A stretch of 64,000 nt of DNA from Mucilaginibacter pineti (lineage in GTDB: Bacteria; Bacteroidota; Bacteroidia; Sphingobacteriales; Sphingobacteriaceae), in NCBI RefSeq assembly GCF_900101875.1, contig NZ_FNAI01000020.1, positions 1-64,000 of the forward strand, in the 5' to 3' direction. The notes under the pieces were generated by a model. It made no database searches. It had not been told where the DNA came from and worked only from the letters and a program-made list of their open reading frames with translations. The translations under genes and the position numbers were made by a program. Within the stretch, counting starts at the first letter, position 1; the number at the start of each line of letters is the position of its first letter. Of this stretch, positions 35,375 to 44,413 are shown piece after piece.

Positions 35375-38215
35375 TTAGAATTTATATCTGAAACCACCAA
35401 GCAGAAAGGTTTTATAATAATCACTTTGTACAAGGGTTTGGGCTGCTATATCCTGGCTGCCTAAAAACTCCTGTTGTTTGGCAGTAAGTTTATCATGCGG
35501 AAATTTTAAGTAAATTTTGCTGGCCGCATTGGTAATGTTATTTACCTTACCATAAAATGAAAGCTTTTTACTGATAGATTTCTCAAAAGAAAAATCTAAT
35601 TGGTTGTAAGCATGCTGATAAAAATCGAGGTTATAATATGGAGAAACCTGTGCAAGGCGCTCGCCTGTATACACAAAGGCAACCTGCATATCCAAACCTA
35701 ATTCGGGACTTTTGAACAAGATAGAAGCGTTGCCCACATTATCTGCCTGGCCTTGTAAAGGGCGCGTTTCATTAACAGGGTCCTGGTGCAACTTTTGTTC
35801 GGGCGTGTTATCTTTGTAATAAAGCAATTTTGAAGTGGTGATTCTTGAATGTGTATAGGTGTAGTTAACCGAGAAACCTATAATGCCAAAAAACTTACTT
35901 GCAAGGGCTTCTATACCATAGTTGGTTGCGTTACTAAGGTCGTTTTGTGGTTTTATGACCTGTGCACTTGGTCCGGCGCCTTCACGTACTACAAAGTACT
36001 CAATAGGGTTGTATATTTTTTTGTAAAAAGTACCCAATAAAAACTGATCAGCTCCTCCGGGGAAAAATTCATATCGCAGATCGTAATTATCTGCGGTAAT
36101 GTGCTTCAGGTCCGGGTTGCCTTCCTGGTCAAAATACTCGCCCGAAATTTTATAAGGTATAATCTCGCCAAAGCCAGGGCGACTGATTGACGAAAAATAC
36201 GATGCGCGTAAGCTTTGGTTATCCGTTAATTCATATTTTAAATGGATACTTGGCAGCACATCGGTATATTTTATATTACCGCTTCGTTGTGTAACCGTTG
36301 ATGGTGATTGAGTGGCATAGGTCATATCGGTATTTTCAACCCTTACACCTCCCAAAACCTGCAATTTAGGCCATGGGTTAAATTTTACCTGCACGTATTC
36401 TGAATTATCATTTTCGGTGATGTGATAATTGTTTTCCAACAGGTCATTGTTACTGCCTAAACCACCGGCGGGCAAAGTAATAACAAAAGGCAATGTGTTA
36501 AAGTTGTTGTTATATAAGGCTTGTCCGCCTTTTAAATGATAATCAATATAATCGGCATCCCTTGTTTTGTGACGGTATAATCCTCCTGTAGAAAACTCCA
36601 CTTCGTGGCCGGCAATCACCGGTTTATAGATCAGGTTAGCGTAGCCGCTTACGTCATGATCGCGATTGTTTTGCCAGTGATGAATCAACTCGGTATTGTT
36701 ATCCGTTTCGCTTGTTACCACACCGGCGGCGTTAAGGGATTTGTTGGCATCATACAAAAACTCAGTTCTATCGGGCATATGCCTGCTTGCAACAGAGTAA
36801 ACACCATCCCAGTTAAAGATAAATTTATCGCCTAAAATATGATCACCATGCAGTGTAGAGTTGTAAATGGTTTGCCTGGTGAGCGTACTCCTGTTTCCAA
36901 TGGTTATTTGTTTGTTTAAAGCCGTGGAGTTTAAGCCTAAGCCCAGCGTATCAGCAGTTAAACGCGATTCAAATTCATTTTGATGGATATATAAATTATA
37001 AAGCGATAACTTGTTTTTACTGTTGATCACGTAATCAATTTTATTATGGATACCTAAGCGTTGTGTTTGCGTAGAATAGGTGCGATCATAAGCGTCTGAA
37101 AACAAAGGAGAGTTTGGCAGCGGATCTGGCGATGGTTGCGCGTTTGGCGTAAGCTGTTTGGAGTTGGATCCGCGGTAAACATTCTGGTAGCTGGCAGATA
37201 CAATTACGCCCAGCTTATTATTCAAAAAACGATCGCCGATGGTTAAGCCTCCAGTTGAGCTCATCGGGTTATTGAGGCTATGCTGTTTGGTAAATGCGCT
37301 GTTGTTAAAATCTGCCGGGGTGGCCGCAAAGCTGTTACCATGTACTATGGCAGGCGATTGGCTGTTAGGCGACGAGTTAAAGGCATTAAATAGGCGGCCA
37401 TTTGAAAACAGGGTTGAAAAACCGCCCGAGATATTGGCGCTAAGTATAAAATGACTCGGCGCGCTTTTCATTACCAGGTTCATGGCGCCACCTATAGCAT
37501 CACCCTCCATATTGGGTGTTAGTGCTTTAATTACCTCTAAACGTTCCAGCATTTCTGATGGGAATATATCCATTGGCACAAAACGGTAATCCGGATCGGG
37601 ACTTGGTATTTTAATGCCGTTCACCAGTGTTGAGTTATAGCGCTGATCCATACCGCGTATAATGGCATAACGCCCTTCGCCGGCGGCAGAACGCTGTATA
37701 GTTACGCCGCTTACACGTTGCAATGCGTTGGCAACGGTAACATCTGGCAATAATTGTATGGTATTTGCTGATAGCACGTTTAAAACTACCGGTGCATTTC
37801 TTTCAATATTTCTGGCTGCGTGGTCTGTTTCTTTATTGGCCTGGGCAGATACTTTAACCTCCGCTATTTGCTGGCTTGCATCTAACAGCCTTACATTTAT
37901 AATTTTTGTTTCATCGGCAGCAGTAATCGCGACTTCATAAATTTGTGAGGAATTATAGCCCACATACAGCACCTGTAACCTGTAAACGCCGGTTTTAACA
38001 GATTTGAAAGCGTAAGCACCATTTAACCCTACGGCATTGGCCCGGCTTTCGCCATTTTGGATTAAATGTACGGTTGCACCAACAAGGGGTTCGCCGGTTT
38101 TATAGTCGGTTACCTTTCCTCTTATGGTTTGGGCAAAATCCGGAATTGAAAATAAAAGGCTTAATGCAAAAAACAGCAAAAGCCGGTGAAGAAAGTACGG
38201 GTATTTCATGAACAA
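35375..38215 (-). CDS. TonB-dependent receptor (SusD-less type)
   Basis: Outer-membrane receptor of 946 residues. A signal peptide ends near residue 29 (IPDFAQ). A carboxypeptidase-like domain follows (IRGKVTDYKTGEPLVGATVH, about 31-110). The plug spans about 130-255 (VANALQRVSGVTIQRSAAGE; YAIIRGMDQRYNSTLVNGIK; MDIFPSEMLERLEVIKALTP), and the barrel ends GGFRYKF. The plug resembles that of the receptor at 44548-48039 rather than SusC. ATG codons for residues 1 and 3 are both possible starts. The partner is the beta-helix lipoprotein downstream. An 11-base direct repeat lies 84-105 bases upstream of the start. Confidence 0.92.
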   Translation of the reverse strand: MFMKYPYFLHRLLLFFALSLLFSIPDFAQTIRGKVTDYKTGEPLVGATVHLIQNGESRANAVGLNGAYAFKSVKTGVYRLQVLYVGYNSSQIYEVAITAADETKIINVRLLDASQQIAEVKVSAQANKETDHAARNIERNAPVVLNVLSANTIQLLPDVTVANALQRVSGVTIQRSAAGEGRYAIIRGMDQRYNSTLVNGIKIPSPDPDYRFVPMDIFPSEMLERLEVIKALTPNMEGDAIGGAMNLVMKSAPSHFILSANISGGFSTLFSNGRLFNAFNSSPNSQSPAIVHGNSFAATPADFNNSAFTKQHSLNNPMSSTGGLTIGDRFLNNKLGVIVSASYQNVYRGSNSKQLTPNAQPSPDPLPNSPLFSDAYDRTYSTQTQRLGIHNKIDYVINSKNKLSLYNLYIHQNEFESRLTADTLGLGLNSTALNKQITIGNRSTLTRQTIYNSTLHGDHILGDKFIFNWDGVYSVASRHMPDRTEFLYDANKSLNAAGVVTSETDNNTELIHHWQNNRDHDVSGYANLIYKPVIAGHEVEFSTGGLYRHKTRDADYIDYHLKGGQALYNNNFNTLPFVITLPAGGLGSNNDLLENNYHITENDNSEYVQVKFNPWPKLQVLGGVRVENTDMTYATQSPSTVTQRSGNIKYTDVLPSIHLKYELTDNQSLRASYFSSISRPGFGEIIPYKISGEYFDQEGNPDLKHITADNYDLRYEFFPGGADQFLLGTFYKKIYNPIEYFVVREGAGPSAQVIKPQNDLSNATNYGIEALASKFFGIIGFSVNYTYTHSRITTSKLLYYKDNTPEQKLHQDPVNETRPLQGQADNVGNASILFKSPELGLDMQVAFVYTGERLAQVSPYYNLDFYQHAYNQLDFSFEKSISKKLSFYGKVNNITNAASKIYLKFPHDKLTAKQQEFLGSQDIAAQTLVQSDYYKTFLLGGFRYKF

Positions 38216-38298
38216 CGGGTTTAATTTTGCGCAAATAAACCCGCTGAATGTTGGAGGAATACTGAATATTTGCCAAATTACTTATTCGATAACCAAAG

Positions 38299-38320
38299 CT
38301 TAATATTGGCTTAATATTGG
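38299..38320. promoter_or_regulatory. PmrA-like direct repeat CTTAAT-N5-CTTAAT
   Basis: Two perfect 11-base copies of CTTAATATTGG are back to back. CTTAAT repeated with a 5-base spacer is the spacing used by OmpR-family regulators, notably PmrA/QseB types. An orphan OmpR-family regulator is encoded 2.4 kb to the right. The repeat lies 84 bases upstream of the leftward TonB receptor gene. The regulator match is inference. Confidence 0.45.
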
Positions 38321-38505
38321 AGGGGCTTATTGGGTAATTTGATAGCTTTCTATAAAGCAAATGTAATTTTTCCCGCGCAGCCAGTATTGGAATTTACTTT
38401 TAATTTACAACGTTACTATTTGGTAACTTTTGTTTATAAATGTTAAAACTTGTTAAAAAGGATAAAGTAATTTAAAAAATTCAGTTTTACTTCATAATCA
38501 GTATA

Positions 38506-38513
38506 TATGTTTG
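38506..38513 (+). promoter_or_regulatory. Candidate minus-7 box TATGTTTG
   Basis: An exact TAnnTTTG match about 70 bases before the sterol desaturase-family gene. A GTTTTA at 38484-38489 may stand in for the minus-33 element. Spacing is plausible but unproven. Confidence 0.4.
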
Positions 38514-38584
38514 TTACATAAACTATTGATGTCACCTGCCGGCGACTTGAAAATTGGTCAGTAGTTATAACCCTATTATAAAAA

Positions 38585-39397
38585 ATGACGGTTCAATCAA
38601 CGCTTTCCCGGTATCAGGATATTGTTCAGTTGGCTTACTTCGCTATAATTATCATTTCATTGTGGATGTGCGAGGTTTTTTTTACTGCCGATTTAGCTCC
38701 TGCTAAATTTAAACATACCAGCGTAAACCTGTTGTTTATTTTTACAGCCTTGCCTATACAACTGGTTATGGTAAGCTTTGTACTTATGATAACCGTGTGG
38801 ACTAACCTGCATCATTGGGGCTTAATTCATTACTTACCTTACAGTAAAAATGCCTGGGTTTATTACATAAGCCTTTTTATTTTAATGGACTTGTGCGAAT
38901 ATGTTTATCATGTTATTATGCATAAACTTGATTTTTTGTGGAAATTTCATCTCGTGCATCACAGCGATTTAAGGGTTGATGTATCTACTACCATAAGAGA
39001 ACACCCCGGTGAAACATTTGTAAGAATGGCATTTCAAATGCTTTGGGTGTTTTTGCTTGGCCCGGTTGCTGCCGTTATAGTGTTAAGACAAACGGTTCAA
39101 ACCTTTTCAAATATTGCAGCCCATACAACTTTCAGGTTGCCTGCACGGGCAAACAAAATTATAGGACTAATTTTCATTACCCCCAATTTACACCAGGTTC
39201 ATCATCATTACCAGTTACCTTACACAGATCGTAATTATGGCGATGTTTTAAGCGTCTGGGATCGCTTGTTTGGAACCTATGCCGAGCTTGAAAAAAAGGA
39301 CACCGTTTATGGCGTAGATACGCATATGGAACCTTTGAGAAACGGCAGGTTCTTTAATATCCTTAAAATTCCTTTTCAAAAGTTAGTACGTAAGTAG
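38585..39397 (+). CDS. Sterol desaturase/fatty acid hydroxylase family protein
   Basis: Integral membrane di-iron hydroxylase-like enzyme of 270 residues. Several hydrophobic segments lie at about 13-32, 46-72, 93-110 and 145-170. The His-box motifs are HVIMH near 109-113, HLVHH near 122-126 and HQVHHHY near 203-209; these bind two irons. Substrates in the family are sterols, fatty acids, carotenoids or ether lipids. The physiological substrate here is not readable, but a membrane lipid is likely. It precedes an outer-membrane beta-barrel gene by 26 bases, with which it probably forms an operon. Confidence 0.9.
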   Translation: MTVQSTLSRYQDIVQLAYFAIIIISLWMCEVFFTADLAPAKFKHTSVNLLFIFTALPIQLVMVSFVLMITVWTNLHHWGLIHYLPYSKNAWVYYISLFILMDLCEYVYHVIMHKLDFLWKFHLVHHSDLRVDVSTTIREHPGETFVRMAFQMLWVFLLGPVAAVIVLRQTVQTFSNIAAHTTFRLPARANKIIGLIFITPNLHQVHHHYQLPYTDRNYGDVLSVWDRLFGTYAELEKKDTVYGVDTHMEPLRNGRFFNILKIPFQKLVRK

Positions 39398-39423
39398 GCT
39401 TTTATTTCCGTTGCCGGGCATTT

Positions 39424-40050
39424 ATGAAGTTATCGTTGTTATTAAAATGTGCTGTATTGCTATTGCCCGTTACTTTGGTAACCGTTGTTAAAAGCTACGC
39501 GCAAAACAGCGGTATCACATCAAAGTTTTATTTTCCGGGTGGGTTAGGGATAAGTTATCCTTTCGGAAACCCCCACTTAGATTTAAAACGGGGAATTATG
39601 CTAACCACAGCATTGGAGTTTAGACCTGTTGAGGGAAACGCATTATTTATACGGTTTAATTACGATGCTATAACTAACCATTACCAGCAGGTATATCAAA
39701 ATTCACCTACTAACGTAACTACCGGTAAACTATCGTCAACCATTTTTTCTTTAGGTTTAGGTTATCGCCAAAAGGTGGGTATCTTCAAGGTGTTTGGTTT
39801 GCTACAGCCTGGTATCGGGATAAATAATTACGATAGGGTACATATTGATCAGGGAGCGATAAGTGTAAACCAGATTAGCCGTAGCCATTTGTCATTTAAG
39901 GTAAGCGGCGGATTGGAGTATTACCTGGCCCAACATTTCGCGGTGACCATTGAACCCTCTTTTTTTTATTTATCTCCACGCGGTAATTACCGCCTGTTGA
40001 ACGCGCAGAGTTTTAATTTAAGTATGGGTTTCACTACCACCTTGTTTTGA
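39424..40050 (+). CDS. Small outer-membrane beta-barrel protein
   Basis: A 208-residue exported protein. The signal peptide ends near residue 26 (VKSYAQ). The mature part alternates hydrophobic and polar residues with Gly/Tyr/Phe-rich strands (ALFIRFNYDAI; SLGLGYRQKVGIFK; FKVSGGLEYYLAQHF), and the C-terminus is Phe, as usual for an outer-membrane barrel of about eight strands. It is probably co-transcribed with the hydroxylase gene. The function is unknown; a porin-like, enzymatic or lipid role is possible. Confidence 0.75.
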   Translation: MKLSLLLKCAVLLLPVTLVTVVKSYAQNSGITSKFYFPGGLGISYPFGNPHLDLKRGIMLTTALEFRPVEGNALFIRFNYDAITNHYQQVYQNSPTNVTTGKLSSTIFSLGLGYRQKVGIFKVFGLLQPGIGINNYDRVHIDQGAISVNQISRSHLSFKVSGGLEYYLAQHFAVTIEPSFFYLSPRGNYRLLNAQSFNLSMGFTTTLF

Positions 40051-40076
40051 GGCGAGTTCAGGAAGCTCTTAAAATA

Positions 40077-40107
40077 AAAACGTTTGCCAGCTCACGACAA
40101 ACGTTTT
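40077..40107. terminator. Bidirectional terminator
   Basis: AAAACGTTTG (40077-40086) pairs with CAAACGTTTT (40098-40107), with an 11-base loop. It lies between the convergent barrel gene and PepSY-like gene. Each arm contains the self-complementary octamer AAACGTTT, so this copy is explained by the terminator, not by regulation. Confidence 0.7.
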
Positions 40108-40165
40108 AAAAAGTGATTTTTAATCTATAAAGAACTGAGCAAAGCACTTGATATTAAAATGTCAT

Positions 40166-40594
40166 TTAATCCTTTTTAAGGAAATTGCCTTTTGTATCGA
40201 AAACCAGGTCTTTTCCTTTTACTTCGGCTTCATAAGTAACAAGGCCGCTGGCATCGGTTACCTTTCCGGCTTCTTTTATTTTAGAAACCTTGTAGTTTTG
40301 CTTAATATATGATGCAACACCTTGTGGCAGTTGTGAAGGATTAATGGCAACAACCTCTTCTACAAATTCCCCTGCAGGTGTAAACTGTACAGACATATCT
40401 TCGCCAGATTTACCGCCCCAGTTGGCTTCATAATTAGCTTTTTCTTTTTCCCATGTTGCCTTGCCGGCCATTGGGTATTTTTTCAATAGCGCTGCTTTGG
40501 CAGCTGCAGGAACCATTGCGCTTTTTACATTTTGCGCATTTACCGCACCTACTGCGGCAACGGCCATTACCATACTTAAAATGATCTTTTTCAT
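40166..40594 (-). CDS. PepSY-like secreted protein
   Basis: Small exported protein of 142 residues with a signal peptide ending near residue 20 (GAVNAQ). Two imperfect repeats fit the PepSY-like family: KAALLKKYPMAGKATWEKEK at about 34-53 and VASYIKQNYKVSKIKEAGKV near 97-116. Such proteins bind or inhibit peptidases or sense calcium-like signals; the role here is unknown. The next gene upstream encodes an OmpR-type response regulator, which may control it. Confidence 0.82.
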   Translation of the reverse strand: MKKIILSMVMAVAAVGAVNAQNVKSAMVPAAAKAALLKKYPMAGKATWEKEKANYEANWGGKSGEDMSVQFTPAGEFVEEVVAINPSQLPQGVASYIKQNYKVSKIKEAGKVTDASGLVTYEAEVKGKDLVFDTKGNFLKKD

Positions 40595-40717
40595 AATTGT
40601 ATTTTTTTATCAAGATAAATGATCAATCTGTATATTTTTTGTAGTAAATTATTTGATAGTCAATTTGTTATTTGAATTTACGTTGGCTCGTTTGTTGAAT
40701 TGGAATCATGAAAGGGT

Positions 40718-41395
40718 TTACCGGTCAACAAATTTATAACCCATACCGTAGGCTGCCTCTATATAATCCTTGCATCCGGCTTCAACCATTTTTTTTCGGA
40801 TGTTTTTTATATGTGAGTAAATGAAATCAAAGTTATTGACCAGGTCAATACCATCTCCCCAAAGATGTTCGGCAATAGCGTTCTTTGAAACAACCTTGTT
40901 TTTATTGGCAATAAAATAAATGAGCAGGGCCAGTTCCTTACGGGTAAACTTTACATAATCACCTAATATTTTAACAGTTTTTGCAGATAGGTCTATATCG
41001 ATCTCATTAAAATGAAGAAAGTTATTTCCATCATACATTTTACGCCTTATGATAGCTGTTACTCTCGCTTTTAGTTCGGATAAATGAAAGGGTTTTACAA
41101 GGTAATCGTCGGCACCAAGGTAAAGTCCGTTCAGGCGGTCATCTAAAGAGTTTTTGGCCGATATAATAAGAACGCCATCCTTATGGTTGTTATCCTTCAG
41201 GCTTTTAAGAATATCAATACCGCTGCCATCGGGTAAAGTTATATCAAGCAGTATACAGTCATATCTGTACAAATTTACTTTGCTTAATGCTGTGCTATAA
41301 TCTTCGGCGCTTTCACAAATATTACCGGTATCACTAAAGTATTCCTCAATGCTTTCGCGAAGCCCGGTTTCGTCTTCAATGATGAGTATTTTCAC
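40718..41395 (-). CDS. OmpR/PhoB-family response regulator
   Basis: Response regulator of 225 residues from the GTG at 41393-41395, which gives the standard MKILIIEDE opening. An upstream in-frame ATG at 41432-41434 would add 13 residues with no family match. The receiver has the acidic pair (Glu 7, Asp 8), the phosphoacceptor Asp near 51 (CILLDITLPDG) and the Lys of LVKPF near 101. The winged-helix output contains FTRKELALLIYF, VVSKNAIAEHLWG and IRKKMVEAG. No histidine kinase is adjacent. It could bind the CTTAAT-N5-CTTAAT repeat at 38299-38320 and regulate the PepSY-like or PAP2 genes; that is inference. Confidence 0.9.
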   Translation of the reverse strand: MKILIIEDETGLRESIEEYFSDTGNICESAEDYSTALSKVNLYRYDCILLDITLPDGSGIDILKSLKDNNHKDGVLIISAKNSLDDRLNGLYLGADDYLVKPFHLSELKARVTAIIRRKMYDGNNFLHFNEIDIDLSAKTVKILGDYVKFTRKELALLIYFIANKNKVVSKNAIAEHLWGDGIDLVNNFDFIYSHIKNIRKKMVEAGCKDYIEAAYGMGYKFVDR

Positions 41396-41562
41396 TGTTT
41401 TTTTGCGAAAGCTAATACAGCAATTTGTAAACATTTTGGATTAATTGACAAGGGGGCAAAGAATTAATCAAAATAAAGTCATATGCGGCCTATTCTAAGA
41501 AAAGTTCAGATTTTCTACAGAATTGATATGGTAAATTGAAAATGTAATAAACGTTTTTCAAA

Positions 41563-42345
41563 ATGCCATTCATGTTTTTAAAAAGAATATTCATTATTTT
41601 AATGATGCTTGTTCCCGTAAGGATCATAGCACAACAGGCACCGGGTCAAGATTCTGTTACCTCAGTTCAATCGGGCCATCAATACAACAATGCTTTAATT
41701 TCTTACATCCCTCCGGTTGCCTTTATTACCTATGGTGTGCTTTCTTTTCATATTAAAGGTATCCGCCAAATTGATTATGATATACACAATGACCGGCAGG
41801 CCGATCATCCAAATTTTAAAACCAACATTGATGATATTACCCAGTTTGTACCTGCCATAATGGTATATGGGTTAAATATTGCAGGGGTAAAGGGTAAACA
41901 TAACTTTGCCGACCGAACGGCATTATATGTTCTTTCTGAAGGTATTTTTGCGGGAACAACCTTTATTACCAAAAGAGCCTCCAACCGTTTAAGACCCAAT
42001 GGTGCCGATCGTAATTCATTTCCATCGGGCCATACAGGGAACGCCTTTGCATCGGCAGAATTTCTTAATCAGGAATACGGTGATATTTCGCCCTGGTATA
42101 GCGTTGCCGGCTATACATTGGCTGCAACAACCGCTACTTTACGAATTTATAACAACGCACACTGGTTTAGTGATGTAGTGGCAGGTGCCGGAATTGGAAT
42201 ATTATCTACCAAGTTGTCTTACTTGCTGTATCCGGTAATAAAAAAACAGTTCAGCCATAAAGGACAAGATCCCGCAACCGGAGCCATTATTATGCCCACT
42301 TATCAAGATCATATGTTTGGCTTGGTGTTCGTTCAAACCTTATAA
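41563..42345 (+). CDS. PAP2-family membrane-associated phosphatase
   Basis: Phosphatidic acid phosphatase type 2 enzyme of 260 residues with a signal-like first segment ending near residue 21 (RIIAQ). The three-part active site is visible: KRASNRLRP near 137-145, PSGHT near 155-159 and the third motif RIYNNAHWFSDVVAG near 193-207 with the nucleophile-assisting His near 199 and Asp. Family members dephosphorylate lipid phosphates, including undecaprenyl diphosphate and lipid A. It is divergent from the response regulator gene across 167 bases, which suggests co-regulation. Confidence 0.9.
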   Translation: MPFMFLKRIFIILMMLVPVRIIAQQAPGQDSVTSVQSGHQYNNALISYIPPVAFITYGVLSFHIKGIRQIDYDIHNDRQADHPNFKTNIDDITQFVPAIMVYGLNIAGVKGKHNFADRTALYVLSEGIFAGTTFITKRASNRLRPNGADRNSFPSGHTGNAFASAEFLNQEYGDISPWYSVAGYTLAATTATLRIYNNAHWFSDVVAGAGIGILSTKLSYLLYPVIKKQFSHKGQDPATGAIIMPTYQDHMFGLVFVQTL

Positions 42346-42540
42346 GCAGGGTTATTAACCGGGCAAATTTTAAGCCGCCGTTAAAGTTGTGTTATCGTTG
42401 TAATAACAAACAATAGGTAATTGGTTATTTCAGATGGTAGGCGAAGGACAAGGAAAATGGGGCGTTGGCTGGAGTTTTCGTGTAACTTAATTAATTAATA
42501 AGTTAATACTATGTTAATCTGTGTAGTGATTGATGCTGCT

Positions 42541-42548
42541 TACTTTTG
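42541..42548 (+). promoter_or_regulatory. Possible minus-7 box TACTTTTG before the sigma factor gene
   Basis: An exact TAnnTTTG match 22 bases before the ATG of the ECF sigma factor gene. No TTG at the expected distance upstream could be confirmed, so the promoter call is weak. Confidence 0.3.
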
Positions 42549-42569
42549 CCCAAAGTTTTTTGGTCGAAC

Positions 42570-43166
42570 ATGTCAAAAGCAGATAGGGACTTACCGGATA
42601 GTATATTATTAAAGAAACATCTTCTTGGCAATGCCGATGCCTATAATATTTTATTTAAAAGGTACTACGATTCGCTTTTTAGATATACGTTGAAAAATGT
42701 CGACAATTACGAGGTAGCGGAAGAGTTGATTATGGACGTGATGCTAAGACTATGGCAAATGCGGGCAGAAATAACAATCGATACTGATCTTCGTCCTTAT
42801 CTTCAGCGTTCTGTCAAAAACGCTATTTATAATCATCATCGAAAAAAAATATTAGCCACTATTTCCATAGATCAAATTATCCCTGAAATTATCCAAACCT
42901 CTGCTACTGCTGAAGATAAAGTTAAATATATCGAACTCGAAAAGCTTTATAAACAGAAACTTAACGAGCTAAGCCCTCAACGCCAGAAGGTATTCCGGAT
43001 GAGCAGGGAGGAAAATATGACCTATCCTCAAATTGCTAAACATCTTGATCTTTCTGTGAACACGGTTGAGAATTATATGGTTGCCTCGCTTAGTTTTTTT
43101 CGTAAGCATCTTAAAGAGTATACTGATCAAATTGTACTCCTGGTTATTACCTTACTTTTTTTCTGA
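42570..43166 (+). CDS. ECF RNA polymerase sigma-70 factor, FecI-like
   Basis: ECF sigma factor of 198 residues from the ATG at 42570; the reading frame could start at TTG 42546 but the added residues are not conserved. Region 2 is at about 18-80 (LFKRYYDSLFRYTLKNVDNYEVAEELIMDV) and region 4 at about 120-185 (LSPQRQKVFRMSREENMTY; LSVNTVENYMVASLSFFRKHLKE). The C-terminus is hydrophobic (IVLLVITLLFF), a common feature of Bacteroidota FecI-like factors. It probably transcribes the cluster from 44414 to 59843 when released by the FecR-type protein encoded next. Confidence 0.93.
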   Translation: MSKADRDLPDSILLKKHLLGNADAYNILFKRYYDSLFRYTLKNVDNYEVAEELIMDVMLRLWQMRAEITIDTDLRPYLQRSVKNAIYNHHRKKILATISIDQIIPEIIQTSATAEDKVKYIELEKLYKQKLNELSPQRQKVFRMSREENMTYPQIAKHLDLSVNTVENYMVASLSFFRKHLKEYTDQIVLLVITLLFF

Positions 43167-43338
43167 TTTATCTGGCTTAGCCTATCTGCTTTGCTGCATT
43201 ACCATTTTTAATATTTTAATGAATCTGCCGGCGAGTCCTGCTCTGGATGATGCAGCTATTCACAAAAGAAAATATTTTTTCATTTCAATAGGTGGTGCTC
43301 TTTCATAATGGTGTTTATATTAATGAAGCACTCATAAA

Positions 43339-44364
43339 ATGGATTTAGAAAACAGGAATAAACATCTCATCAGGAAATACATCAACAAAAACTGCACGCC
43401 CCAGGAAATGGAGGAATTGCAGAAATTGATGAGTTTGCCAGAAGTGCAGCACCTTTTTGAGGAAGTATTATCAGAAACCTGGACAAGCCTTGAGCCCGAA
43501 AATGATATTGATCAGCCGCATCTGGATCTGCAATTAAATAAATTTTATAATAAGTTAAACAACCAGGAAATTGATAGCCAGAGGCAGGGCAAATCGGCAT
43601 TTATAAGGGTTTTATACCAACGCAGATACCTTTCTTATGCGGCCATATGGGCTGTATTTGTAATTGGTTTCTTCACCTATCGCTTTTGGTCTTCATCAAA
43701 ACCCGTTGCTGAACCACGGGTTGCTATGCGTGAAATGGTCAATCCTTACGGTCGCAGATCAAAAATTATATTACCTGATAGCTCCGAGGTTTTTTTAGGA
43801 GCAGGGAGTAAACTAACAGTGCCCGAAGTATTTACCGGTAACCTGCGCGAAATTTCGTTACAAGGTGAAGCTTTTTTTCAAGTGACCAAAAATCCTAAAA
43901 AGCCTTTTATTATACATACTGGAACGGTACAAACCAAAGTGTTGGGAACATCTTTTAAAATTGAAGCTTTTAAAGGCCAGCCCCTTGTGGTTGCTGTAGT
44001 TACAGGAAAGGTAAGAGTTGACAATTATACAGGCAAAAGCCATAGTTCACTTGCGGTACTTACTCCTGGTCAAAAAGTAACGTATAATCATGGACAGGCA
44101 TTTGCCGGTAAGGCCGTAATTGATGATGTGAGATCATGGAAAGATGGCCGCCAGGTATTTAATGACCAAACATTAAAAAACATTACCGATGTACTTGAAC
44201 GCTGGTATAATGTACATGTTCAGTATCAAAATAGTAAAAAATCGGGCGAAAGAATCAGTGTCATCTTACAGGCCGACCGGCCTTTTAATAATATTATGAA
44301 TGTACTGAGTGCTACCGGGCACTTTAAATATGCCGTTAAGGGTAATACGGTAATTATCAATTAA
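43339..44364 (+). CDS. FecR-family anti-sigma factor
   Basis: Membrane-spanning sigma regulator of 341 residues. The cytoplasmic N-terminus is at about 1-85 (KYINKNCTPQEMEELQKLM), a single transmembrane helix at about 97-115 (YAAIWAVFVIGFFTYRF), and the periplasmic FecR domain follows (VNPYGRRSKIILPDSSEVFL; ISLQGEAFFQVTKNPKKPFI; VKVLGTSFKIEAF-like). A C-terminal domain resembling the secretin/TonB short N-terminal signalling region ends VLSATGHFKYAVKGNTVII. It is expected to contact the STN domain of the receptor at 44548-48039 and hold the ECF factor until ligand binds. Confidence 0.93.
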   Translation: MDLENRNKHLIRKYINKNCTPQEMEELQKLMSLPEVQHLFEEVLSETWTSLEPENDIDQPHLDLQLNKFYNKLNNQEIDSQRQGKSAFIRVLYQRRYLSYAAIWAVFVIGFFTYRFWSSSKPVAEPRVAMREMVNPYGRRSKIILPDSSEVFLGAGSKLTVPEVFTGNLREISLQGEAFFQVTKNPKKPFIIHTGTVQTKVLGTSFKIEAFKGQPLVVAVVTGKVRVDNYTGKSHSSLAVLTPGQKVTYNHGQAFAGKAVIDDVRSWKDGRQVFNDQTLKNITDVLERWYNVHVQYQNSKKSGERISVILQADRPFNNIMNVLSATGHFKYAVKGNTVIIN

Positions 44365-44413
44365 TCATAAATAACAGAAAGGTATAGGTATGTAATTATT
44401 GCTACAAACAACA

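Larger units (their letters stand above)
38216..38584. promoter_or_regulatory. Divergent control region between TonB receptor and sterol desaturase-family genes
   Basis: This 369-base stretch has no supported gene. It includes the direct repeat CTTAATATTGG-CTTAATATTGG (38299-38320) and a candidate TATGTTTG minus-7 box (38506-38513) for the rightward gene. The remainder is AT-rich with several TTAAAA runs. Confidence 0.55.

Noticed and set aside
38100..38360. Open frame of 86 codons across the divergent promoter region
   Set aside because: It overlaps the start of the TonB receptor gene in another frame and has no motif or leader.
40077..40107. Pair of AAACGTTT octamers as an operator
   Set aside because: They form the arms of a hairpin between convergent genes, so a terminator explains them better.
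41549..41556. AAACGTTT copy just before the PAP2 gene as a LacI-type site
   Set aside because: A single octamer 6 bases before a start codon, without the extended palindrome or neighbouring copies, is too weak to call.
43066..43308. Possible small hydrophobic protein after the sigma factor gene
   Set aside because: It overlaps the last third of the sigma gene in another frame, lacks a clear signal peptide and has no visible homology. The gap 43167-43338 seems non-coding.
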